From Alcanivorax profundi (GTDB lineage Bacteria; Pseudomonadota; Gammaproteobacteria; Pseudomonadales; Alcanivoracaceae): a DNA stretch of 64,000 nt. The notes below the pieces were generated by a model. That model was not told where the DNA came from, did not search any database, and saw nothing but the letters and a program-made list of their open reading frames with translations. Shown one piece after another: positions 42,658-50,825 of this stretch. Position 1 is the stretch's first letter; each line of letters begins with the position of its first letter. The DNA is taken from positions 372,001-436,000 of the forward strand of contig NZ_QYYA01000002.1 in assembly GCF_003597125.1 (NCBI RefSeq). Reading direction: 5' to 3'. The position numbers were made by a program, and so were the translations under genes.

Positions 42658-45600
42658 TTACAGATTACTCTCCACCACCCGCTCCATGCTTTGCATCCAG
42701 GCAGCTTTGAAGGAAGGATCAGCCGCAAACAGTTTATACAGCTCCAGCTCATCCTTGCGGCGCTGCAGCATCACTTCCTTCAGCATCTTCTCGAACGCAA
42801 GCTTGCGGTTATGGGGGTCTGGGTTGTCCTGATACTTCTTCTTGAAATCAGGGTGTTGGCGAATACTTTCCGCAATATTGACGAACTTGACCCTCTGTTC
42901 TTCCGGCGTGGCGCTCCAGCCCTGGAACCAGCGTTCATTGAAAGAACGCACGATGTCGTCCAGCGGGTCCATTTGCTGCTCCCCGCCATGGCCACCGCGG
43001 GGATTCGGGTTCTGGGGATCGACTTCGGTTTCGCCCTGATCCAGTTCAATAGCCTGATTCAGCTTGACCCGCTGCAGGCCATAAGAGCTCAGATCCACTG
43101 ACTCAAGCAGCTCATCAATAGCGTCCGCATCCGGGTCTTTTACCTTGAGCTTGGGAATCAGGAACTTGAGGAACCAGAACAGCTTTTCCCAGGCAAGGAT
43201 TTCATAGGGCATGATCGAAGCCATCTGGCCGTAGATCTTCACGTATTGCTTGGCCTTGATCTTGAAATCGATTTTGTCTTCGTCTTCCAGCCCCAGTTCG
43301 TGTTCGAACCGGGAAGCCGCCACATCAATAATCGGACTCAGGGTCTGGGCATCTTCATTATTGAAATAGCGATTTGTGAAATCCTCGACTTCGTGCCACT
43401 CATAGACCCCCACCTCATCCATCATGTCTTTCAGCTCATGGAGTACATTCACATCCGTGGCGCCGGAGAGGGAGGTTGCTGTGTAGAACGGGTCAAAAGC
43501 CGTCTTGATGTCGTCGCTGGAATTGAAGAAATCGAGGATAAACAGATCCTCGGTCTTCTTGCCCAGCTTGGGCGCGGAGCGGTTGAGCCTAGAGAGCGCC
43601 TGCACACAGAGGACAGAGGCCAGCTTCTTGTCAACATACATGGCGCACAGCTTGGGCTGATCAAAGCCGGTCAGGTACTTGTTGGCCACCACCAACAGCC
43701 GATACTCATCGGTATCAAACTTGTCCTTGGTGTCGTTCTCCGAAAATCCGTTCACCTCGGCTTCGGTGTACTCGATGCCATCCACTTCCTTGGTGCCGGA
43801 GAAGGCCACCAGCGCCTTAAACGGATTACCCTTTTGCTCCAGCAGGCGGGATATGGCCTTGTGGTAGCGAATGGCGGTTTCGATGTTCTGGGTAATCACC
43901 ATGCCCTTGGCTTTTCCCCTTAGCTTCTTGGTATTCACCACCTGGGGGATGAAGTGCTCCAGCATGATCTCCGCTTTGGTGTCGATGGTCTGCTGGCTTC
44001 GCTCCACATAGGCCCGCAGTTTCTTCTGGGCCTTCTTGGTGTCGAATAGCGGGTTCTCGGCGATGGATTTCTCGATCTCGTAGTAACCCTTGTAGGTGGT
44101 GTAATTAGCCAGCACATCGAGAATGAAACCTTCCTCGATGGCCTGCTTCATGGAATACAGATGGAACGGCTTGAAGGAGCCGTCTTCCTGCTTCTCACCG
44201 AATTTCTCCAGGGTGGTGTTCTTGGGCGTGGCGGTAAATGCCAGGTAGGATGCATTGCCCCGCATCTTGCGGGAGCGCATGGCCTTGAGGATCTTGTCCT
44301 GATCATCTTCTTCATCTTCATGACCGGCCCCCTCACCCATGGCCCGGTTCATGTTGTCATGGGCCGAGCCGGACTGGGAGCTATGCGCCTCATCGATGAT
44401 GACCGCAAAGCGCTTGTCGCTGAGATCCTCGATGCCCTCCACAATGAAGGGGAACTTCTGGATGGTGGTGATGATGATCTTCTTGCCGCTCTCCAGGGCG
44501 CTCTTCAGCTCGGAAGACTTGAACGCGGGCGCGACGATATTCTTGACCTCGGAGAACTCCTTGATGTTCTCGCGGATCTGCTTGTCCAGCAGCCGCCGGT
44601 CCGTCACCACGATCACGGAATCGAACAGCGGCTCATCCAGTGCCTTGCCACGGGCCGCCTGTTCGGATGCCGGGTAGGTTTCGATCAGTTGATAGGCCGC
44701 CCAGGTAATCGAGTTGGATTTGCCCGACCCCGCCGAATGCTGGATCAGGTAGGTATGCCCCACCCCCTGCTGCTCTGCCTGGGCCACCAGCTTTCTGACC
44801 ACATCCATCTGGTGGTAACGGGGGAAGAACAGGGTGCGTTTTCTCAGCGGGTCCTTGCTGCTGCCATCCAGGCGCACAAAGTGCTGGATGATATTGACCA
44901 GGCTGTCTTTGCTGAACACTTCCTGCCACAGGTAGGCGCTCTTGTGGCCATCCGGGTTGGGCGGGTTGCCTTTACCGTGGTTATGCCCCTTGTTGAACGG
45001 CAGGAAGAAAGTGCTCTTGCCGTCCAGCTTGGTGGTCATGTAGACCTCATCCGTGTCCACCGCCATGTGTACCAGACAGCGGGCGAAATTCAGCAGCGGC
45101 TGATGATAATCCCGGTCTTCCCGGTACTGCTTCTGGCCGTGGTAACGGGCAGTCTGTCCCGTCCAGGCATTCTTCAGCTCCATGGTCACCAGCGGGATGC
45201 CATTCAGGAACAGCACCATGTCGATTTCATGGAGCGGGTTGGCCAACGAATAGCGCACCTGCCGGGTACAGCTAAAGATGTTGGCGGCGTAATTCTGCTT
45301 CACCTTCTCGCTACTACTGGCCAGCGGCGCGGGATACATCAGATGAAAGTGGGCATCATCCACCGCCAGGCCCTTCTTGAGCAGATGCAGAATGCCATGT
45401 TTCTTGATCAGGCGGTCGTACCGCTCCAGCAGCTTGCGCTGCCAGTCAGAGGGGTTGTGCTTCTGCAGTTTGACCAGCTCTTGTTCCTGGGTCTGCTCCA
45501 GGAAGCGCCAGAAGAACTTTTCATCAAGGGCATACTGGGCGTTGAAATCCGAAGGCAGGCCAAGCTGGAAACCGTTATTGGCCACCATTTCCTCCGCCGG

Positions 45601-45705
45601 GGTTTCCCCAATACCCCCGGCCTTCTTGACCGCCTCGGTCGTCAAGCCCGTCAATGCCTGCTCTATGGCGGCTTCCAGCGCCTGTTCCTTGGTATTGCTC
45701 ACCAT
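42658..45705 (-). CDS. hsdR: Type I restriction enzyme, R subunit (HsdR)
   Basis: A 1,015-residue ATP-dependent translocase-nuclease. The N-terminal part has a PD-(D/E)xK-like nuclease domain (DMVLFLNGIPLVTMELKNAW, where E-x-K fits the active site); the motor has Walker A IQHSAGSGKSNSITW (near 328), DEAH in AVIIDEAHSSQSG (near 437), AFTATP, and the C-terminal helicase block including QALSRLNRS. ATG 45705 is chosen over a GTG four codons earlier. It is separated from hsdMS by two DUF262 genes and 350 bases holding a dyad, so it likely has its own promoter. Confidence 0.94.
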   Translation of the reverse strand: MVSNTKEQALEAAIEQALTGLTTEAVKKAGGIGETPAEEMVANNGFQLGLPSDFNAQYALDEKFFWRFLEQTQEQELVKLQKHNPSDWQRKLLERYDRLIKKHGILHLLKKGLAVDDAHFHLMYPAPLASSSEKVKQNYAANIFSCTRQVRYSLANPLHEIDMVLFLNGIPLVTMELKNAWTGQTARYHGQKQYREDRDYHQPLLNFARCLVHMAVDTDEVYMTTKLDGKSTFFLPFNKGHNHGKGNPPNPDGHKSAYLWQEVFSKDSLVNIIQHFVRLDGSSKDPLRKRTLFFPRYHQMDVVRKLVAQAEQQGVGHTYLIQHSAGSGKSNSITWAAYQLIETYPASEQAARGKALDEPLFDSVIVVTDRRLLDKQIRENIKEFSEVKNIVAPAFKSSELKSALESGKKIIITTIQKFPFIVEGIEDLSDKRFAVIIDEAHSSQSGSAHDNMNRAMGEGAGHEDEEDDQDKILKAMRSRKMRGNASYLAFTATPKNTTLEKFGEKQEDGSFKPFHLYSMKQAIEEGFILDVLANYTTYKGYYEIEKSIAENPLFDTKKAQKKLRAYVERSQQTIDTKAEIMLEHFIPQVVNTKKLRGKAKGMVITQNIETAIRYHKAISRLLEQKGNPFKALVAFSGTKEVDGIEYTEAEVNGFSENDTKDKFDTDEYRLLVVANKYLTGFDQPKLCAMYVDKKLASVLCVQALSRLNRSAPKLGKKTEDLFILDFFNSSDDIKTAFDPFYTATSLSGATDVNVLHELKDMMDEVGVYEWHEVEDFTNRYFNNEDAQTLSPIIDVAASRFEHELGLEDEDKIDFKIKAKQYVKIYGQMASIMPYEILAWEKLFWFLKFLIPKLKVKDPDADAIDELLESVDLSSYGLQRVKLNQAIELDQGETEVDPQNPNPRGGHGGEQQMDPLDDIVRSFNERWFQGWSATPEEQRVKFVNIAESIRQHPDFKKKYQDNPDPHNRKLAFEKMLKEVMLQRRKDELELYKLFAADPSFKAAWMQSMERVVESNL

Positions 45706-45872
45706 ATTGCGTCCCACCGTCTTTCAATTCGTATCCAGCCTGACAGGCCGATCAAGCAACCATCAAACATTATTATGAATAATATCAGAGGGTTAACTTG
45801 GGCCTGCTTGCCAGCTCAGTCTCTGGGTCAAGCAAACACCCCAACCTGACGCCCAAGTTTCCTTAACCCCTC

Positions 45873-45914
45873 AAAATGTCTAAATGATATCTAAACCTGC
45901 GGTTTAGACATTTT
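45873..45914. promoter_or_regulatory. Nested dyads upstream of hsdR (probable repressor or promoter-control site)
   Basis: AAAATGTCTAAA (45873-45884) and TTTAGACATTTT (45903-45914) are perfect 12-bp arms; inside, TCTAAACC-TGC-GGTTTAGA (45890-45908) is another perfect dyad. So a (G)TCTAAA half-site occurs three times within 42 bases, about 170 bases upstream of hsdR. The gap 45706-46056 holds nothing else I can name and is AT-rich. Confidence 0.7.
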
Positions 45915-46056
45915 CCAAATCTTGCCCCAACAACCATAAGCTATTGATTTTTAAGGTCCTAAAAAAGGTTATTTACCTTGTGATGCTTCTGCTTCTCGTC
46001 TAATCACAGCTTCCAAAGCACGTCCTATGATCTAACAGGCAATCCTGCTGAGCCGA

Positions 46057-48084
46057 TCAAACTACGTAATGATCCCGCAATGCTGTCAGCATTCCTTCAT
46101 GGTGTTCGGCGATCTGCGTTTCGCCCCATTTCTCGTCAGCCGCGACATAAACGTCAAAAATGGCCTTGAGCTTCAGAGAGTCATAACGGGGCTTATTCTT
46201 GAACTCCTGCCATTTCACACCAACGGGCTTGTTGCTATACGAAGAATTTTCGCCGGGGCTCAACAATGCCAAGTTACCAAAGGCGTCTAGCGCCTCTTGC
46301 TTAAGCACATTGTTATTTCTTTCATTCTGCGGATGCACATGCTCCACGGAGTTCTTGGAGGTAATGCGGTATCGCTTGAGCTTCTCATCGCTCTTGTCGC
46401 CCTGCTTCCAGAGCAGGTATTCGAGCTTCTGGAACCAGTAATGTTCAAAGCCGGTTCCCTGAGCTATGTTGAGATAGTCTTCGCGAGAAGCCCAGCTTTC
46501 AGTGGCGGGGGCCTCACCTGTGGCAATTTTGAAGCTGGCTTCCTTCTGCGTTTCGGTGGTCAGCGAGAGCTGGTTATCCAGTTTCTCCATGATGGACAAT
46601 ACGTCGTCAAAGCTCATGTCAGGCTTTTTAACCAGCTTAGCGAGCAGTGCCGTTAGCCAGTAATGGGCGGAACGGTCGCCGGTGAAATTACGCACTGCCT
46701 GCAACTGGGCCAGCGCCCCCAGCTCCCGGGCACTACGGTTGATGTAATACTTGCCGCTGGATTGGGAGCGGCTGAAGCTGGTCAGTCGCAACTGCGGGTC
46801 TTCACTGTCATCGTGCTCTACCCACTTCACCACCCAGGTATCGAATTGATAGCGCACCTGCCACAGCGTCTGGATAAACGCCTTGATGTCCGCCTCATCT
46901 TTGTCGAGGAGACATTCAAAACACGCCATCAGGTTGGCGGCCTTGATACGGGCTTCAATATCCGGCCAGCCTTCCCGGGCGCAGAACACGCGCAGCGCAT
47001 GGATCAACAGCAGCTCGAAACCCACGATTGAGCGACCGGAGACAGTTTTGTCTTCAAGCTCCGCCAGGGGGTCCTTTTCTTTTTTCGGCTTGACGTTGTC
47101 AGCGGTATTGCCCGCCTTGACCTCATTAAGCAGGTGCAACAGCGTCATTCCAGACGCCTTGCTCTCGCCTTCTCCGCTTTCTCCGCCACTGGACTCAAAG
47201 AACCTGCGCTTATAGGCACTCAAGTCTTTGTACTCAATCGCATTCCAGTCTGCATTGGGGAACAGATGGCGGAGGTTGCGCTCGAAGTAGTTATCCATGT
47301 GCTCGCAGGCCTGCCAGATGGTGCTGTACAGGGGCGTCTCGGTAGTGATCTTGCGGAACAGCTTGGCTTTCAACAGGTCCACCGGCTCCAGCTGAATACC
47401 TGCCGTGTTCATGCTGGCGAACAGGCGATTCAGGTCCATGCTCTCCGGGACGACATTGTTGACCCAGCTCACCTTCCTGAAGATGTAATCGGCAAACCCT
47501 TCACGGCTGAACTCCTCACTTTCGGGCAGCTTCTCTACCTGCTGCTTGAGCACGCGCAGGTTGGCGTCCAGATGGGTGAGATACGGATCCTTCGCGATGG
47601 CATCCGGGCCGGGGCGGGTCATGCGCTCCAGGCCGGCATAGCTGCCCAGCAGATTGCCTACCGTATCGCGGATCTCAAAGGTCAGCCTGGGGGCTTCGCC
47701 CAGGGTCGATACCTCTGCCAGCGGCGTTTTCACACCCGCCGCACGGAACGCCAGGGAAAGCAGCATCAAGGTGGTGGTGCGTTGCTGGCCGTCGATCAGT
47801 TCATAGAGGCGGGACTCACCCTTTTCATGAATGGCAGACAGCACACTGCCGATAAAGTATTGCTTTTCGTTCGCCAGATAGGCTTCGCGGATATCATCAA
47901 ACAGTTTGATCACATCCTCATCGCGCCACACATAGGGGCGCTGATAGCTGGGGATCACGAAACCCATGTTGCGGGCGCCCACCGTCTCCAGCGTCAGCAC
48001 CTCTGTCCTTACCTGGTGCTCTCCGTGATTCTCTCCATTATCCCCTCCATGTTTCTCTCTATTACATTCTGCCTCTGCCGTCAT
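46057..48084 (-). CDS. DUF262/DUF1524 (GmrSD-like) protein in RM operon
   Basis: A 675-residue protein. DUF262 marks: IPSYQRPYVW (44-53) and DGQQRTTTL (98-106), the ParB-like NTPase/DNA-binding core; C-terminal DUF1524 HNH-like nuclease: VEHVHPQ (about 580-586) and GNLALLSPGENSSYSNKPVG. This is the domain order of GmrSD-type modification-dependent restriction enzymes that cut DNA with sugar-modified cytosine, though the sequence here is far from them. Translationally coupled (ATGA) to the next DUF262 gene upstream, and placed between hsdS and hsdR. Confidence 0.85.
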   Translation of the reverse strand: MTAEAECNREKHGGDNGENHGEHQVRTEVLTLETVGARNMGFVIPSYQRPYVWRDEDVIKLFDDIREAYLANEKQYFIGSVLSAIHEKGESRLYELIDGQQRTTTLMLLSLAFRAAGVKTPLAEVSTLGEAPRLTFEIRDTVGNLLGSYAGLERMTRPGPDAIAKDPYLTHLDANLRVLKQQVEKLPESEEFSREGFADYIFRKVSWVNNVVPESMDLNRLFASMNTAGIQLEPVDLLKAKLFRKITTETPLYSTIWQACEHMDNYFERNLRHLFPNADWNAIEYKDLSAYKRRFFESSGGESGEGESKASGMTLLHLLNEVKAGNTADNVKPKKEKDPLAELEDKTVSGRSIVGFELLLIHALRVFCAREGWPDIEARIKAANLMACFECLLDKDEADIKAFIQTLWQVRYQFDTWVVKWVEHDDSEDPQLRLTSFSRSQSSGKYYINRSARELGALAQLQAVRNFTGDRSAHYWLTALLAKLVKKPDMSFDDVLSIMEKLDNQLSLTTETQKEASFKIATGEAPATESWASREDYLNIAQGTGFEHYWFQKLEYLLWKQGDKSDEKLKRYRITSKNSVEHVHPQNERNNNVLKQEALDAFGNLALLSPGENSSYSNKPVGVKWQEFKNKPRYDSLKLKAIFDVYVAADEKWGETQIAEHHEGMLTALRDHYVV

Positions 48085-49484
48085 CCCTGACCTCCCGCTA
48101 TCTTCCGGTTCAATGCCGGGGCAAACCCATTTTCATACTCACTGACTTCCAGCCCAAGCGCGAATTGCTGGCAGACCGCATTCACAAACCGCTGTTTCAC
48201 GCTGTTCTTGTCGAGATTGCTGGGGTCTACCTTCAATTCGAAGGCATCGAGAAAGGCAAAGCACTGTGCCGGGGTATAGCTGGCGGCGATCCAGTCCAGT
48301 ACGGGGTGCTTGCCTATGAAGGAGGGAATGGAGTTTTCCCGCACGGATTTCTGGTTGCTGACCCGGCGGGAATACACCACCCGGAACAGCTTTTTCGCGG
48401 CCTGCTCCAGCTGGTTTTCACCGTACTGGCTGATATAGAGCAGCAGGCACGCCTCGTAGAGTTTTTCCAGGTAGCCGCAGCCATCCAGGTCTTGCAGCCA
48501 TTCCACAAACTGCTGATAGCCAGGCAGATGCGGCAGGTCTGGCTGCTGCCAGTAGCGCTGGTGCAACCCCTGAAAATAGGCCAGGTAGCGGATGCTGTTG
48601 ATGCCGGCATTCAGTGGCTGGCGCACCTCGTAGCCCTGCTGGTCCGTCTGCTGGCTGATCTCGCCCGCCAGGCCGATCTGGCGGCGGATGCGGCCATAGG
48701 CGATGTCATCGCCCTCGCCGGTAGCCTGCGCCAGCTCGTCCACAATACAGTCACGGATCAACTTCTTCTGGTTATGGGAAGGTAATGGCCGATGTTTCAC
48801 GCCTTGCCAAAAGCGGCCTTTCAACAAAGCGCTGACGGTGCTGTCCAGTTTGCCCATGGCCTCCCACTGCCGGGCAAACTGTGGCTGGAGCGTTCTGTTT
48901 TCAATGGCCCGCAGGTGATGCGCCTTGATGATATCCGGCCCACCCAGCCGCACCCCGCCGGTGTTCTGGGTTTCAAAGAAGCGGTAGGCATCGTCTTCGG
49001 ACTGGGTAATCACCAGGGTGAATTGCAGCTTGTGGAAGTCGATCCCGTCACGCACCCAATCCAGATGGTCGTGGAGCCACTGGAGGTTATGCTTGATCTG
49101 CTGCTGGCTGGTGGGGTGTTCGTAGACCAGGCCGCCGATGCTCGATGGTTCCTGATCTAGCAGGCAGCCCATCAGCGCCAGGGTGGTGATGCGCTGCTGG
49201 CCATCGATGATATTCAGCTTGCCATCTTCTTTATGCAGGATCAGGCTGCCCAGATAGTAAGGCAGTTCGGCGTTTCGCTGGGTGTGCGACTCGATATCCT
49301 GCAGCAGGCCATCCAGTTGCTTGTCCTGCCAGCAATAGGGGCGCTGGTATTCCGGGATGGTCAGCGCTCCTGCCACCGTTTCGTTATCGCTGGTGACAAT
49401 GGCATTGGCGCTGGACGATGGCTCTGTATGCAAACATTCAGAGAAAAGCTGGGCAGCGCTGCAGGTGGCAACCTGTACAGTCAT
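48081..49484 (-). CDS. DUF262 protein without HNH domain in RM operon
   Basis: A 467-residue protein with the same two DUF262 signatures (IPEYQRPYCW at 43-52 and DGQQRITTL at 94-102), but its C-terminal part (YTPAQCFAFLDAFELKVDPS onward) lacks the HNH pattern of its neighbour. It may be a regulatory or DNA-sensing partner of the larger DUF262 protein. It begins six bases after hsdS and ends overlapping the next gene by four bases, so it is built into the RM operon rather than inserted loosely. Confidence 0.85.
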   Translation of the reverse strand: MTVQVATCSAAQLFSECLHTEPSSSANAIVTSDNETVAGALTIPEYQRPYCWQDKQLDGLLQDIESHTQRNAELPYYLGSLILHKEDGKLNIIDGQQRITTLALMGCLLDQEPSSIGGLVYEHPTSQQQIKHNLQWLHDHLDWVRDGIDFHKLQFTLVITQSEDDAYRFFETQNTGGVRLGGPDIIKAHHLRAIENRTLQPQFARQWEAMGKLDSTVSALLKGRFWQGVKHRPLPSHNQKKLIRDCIVDELAQATGEGDDIAYGRIRRQIGLAGEISQQTDQQGYEVRQPLNAGINSIRYLAYFQGLHQRYWQQPDLPHLPGYQQFVEWLQDLDGCGYLEKLYEACLLLYISQYGENQLEQAAKKLFRVVYSRRVSNQKSVRENSIPSFIGKHPVLDWIAASYTPAQCFAFLDAFELKVDPSNLDKNSVKQRFVNAVCQQFALGLEVSEYENGFAPALNRKIAGGQG

Positions 49485-49490
49485 GCTGGA

Positions 49491-50825
49491 TCAGGCCTCC
49501 ACCATGTCGGGCGTGATTCGGATTTTTCCGGTGACGGCGCTATTGATTAGTGTGGTTTTATATTCCTTTAACTTCCCTATTTGAGAAAGAAGTAGTGCGA
49601 TACCTTTATCAACTTTATCCCACTCTTCTTTTACGCGCCGAAAAATCAGTTTCTGTTCTTCCTTAGGAGGAATTGGGACAAAGAAATTATTGAAGTTTTC
49701 CGCCGGGAAACGCCAACGTCCCAACAATGAAACGCCTTGCCCATATCGATAGAAAATTTTCTGTTGATATCCAAGCTGGAAGATAGCCAACAAAAATTCA
49801 TCGTCCAAACCATCATAGGTTCTAATAAAAACTCTGTAGTCGGGGCTAACCACACCGTTGTACTTTGATATATCAACATACCCCGTCAATAAGTCCATAT
49901 GATTCATGGCAAAATCACCAACTTCAACGACCTGGTATTTCGAGTAATCCATTGCCAACTGGCCTTCGCCACTATCAATGTCTTTTATCTTTATGCCTTT
50001 CTGGGTAATTGACAGCACATCAGGCCCTTCATATCCAGCTATGCGCTTGACGATCTTTGTTACGTACTTTAGGCGCTTCACCTCCCAATGCGCCGGAATC
50101 TCCCCGATCCAGTCCACGCCGGAATCTTTCATGGGCACAGTGGGATCAAGCCCCTGGGTGACGGCTTTTTGGATAATGATTTGCTTGCGCTCTTTCAGCA
50201 GGGCGATCTGTTGCTCTTTGATGGCAATGGCTTCGTCGATTTGGGTGGTTTTTTTGTCGAGGAATCTAACAATGCCGTCTTGGACAGCAAGGACGGGGAA
50301 AGCAAACCTGAAATTTGCCACAAACTCAGTCTGAACTCGCTTCTGCCCGGCAGAACCAGTCATCAAACTCTCACCGAGATTCATGAAGAGATCAGTTTTC
50401 GTAAGGTAATAAATATATTTTTGGTTGAATCCAGATCTTACTCTTAATACATGAAACTCAGTAGATCCAAAACCATATTTAGTTGGCATCGAATCAAGGT
50501 AAGCTCCTTTTCCGTTCTCGAAGCAGGGCGTAATCTTTGCCATGATCACGTCGTTACGCTGGAAAGAAGTAAACCCTTGCTTAATTTCCTTTATCGGCTT
50601 CTGAATGCCATACTCAACTTTTCCGCTCGAATGTACGACTTCCATTGGCAAAAAACAGGCATCATTTAAAAGATCTTCAACTCCAATTCTTGGCGGAGGG
50701 TTAATCCTCGATGAAAACTTTAATCGAGTAACCTCCCACTCGGCCGGAATACGTCCTAACCATTCCACACCAGATTCTTTGTAATCGTCATATCTTGGCA
50801 ATTCAAAACCACTCAACATCGCCAT
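49491..50825 (-). CDS. hsdS: Type I restriction-modification specificity subunit (HsdS)
   Basis: A 444-residue protein with two target-recognition halves, each starting with the same pattern: GVEWLGRIPAEWEVTRLK near the N-terminus and GVDWIGEIPAHWEVKRLK in the middle, each ended by a conserved helix (LLKERKQIIIQKAVTQGLDP; then QIGKLKEYKTTLINSAVTGK). Each half reads one part of a split DNA target. It follows hsdM without a gap. The specificity cannot be predicted by eye. Confidence 0.93.
   Translation of the reverse strand: MAMLSGFELPRYDDYKESGVEWLGRIPAEWEVTRLKFSSRINPPPRIGVEDLLNDACFLPMEVVHSSGKVEYGIQKPIKEIKQGFTSFQRNDVIMAKITPCFENGKGAYLDSMPTKYGFGSTEFHVLRVRSGFNQKYIYYLTKTDLFMNLGESLMTGSAGQKRVQTEFVANFRFAFPVLAVQDGIVRFLDKKTTQIDEAIAIKEQQIALLKERKQIIIQKAVTQGLDPTVPMKDSGVDWIGEIPAHWEVKRLKYVTKIVKRIAGYEGPDVLSITQKGIKIKDIDSGEGQLAMDYSKYQVVEVGDFAMNHMDLLTGYVDISKYNGVVSPDYRVFIRTYDGLDDEFLLAIFQLGYQQKIFYRYGQGVSLLGRWRFPAENFNNFFVPIPPKEEQKLIFRRVKEEWDKVDKGIALLLSQIGKLKEYKTTLINSAVTGKIRITPDMVEA

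Noticed and set aside
44161-45849. 562-codon plus-strand open frame opposite hsdR
   Set aside because: Shadow of HsdR; composition is H/L/Q-rich, no domain.
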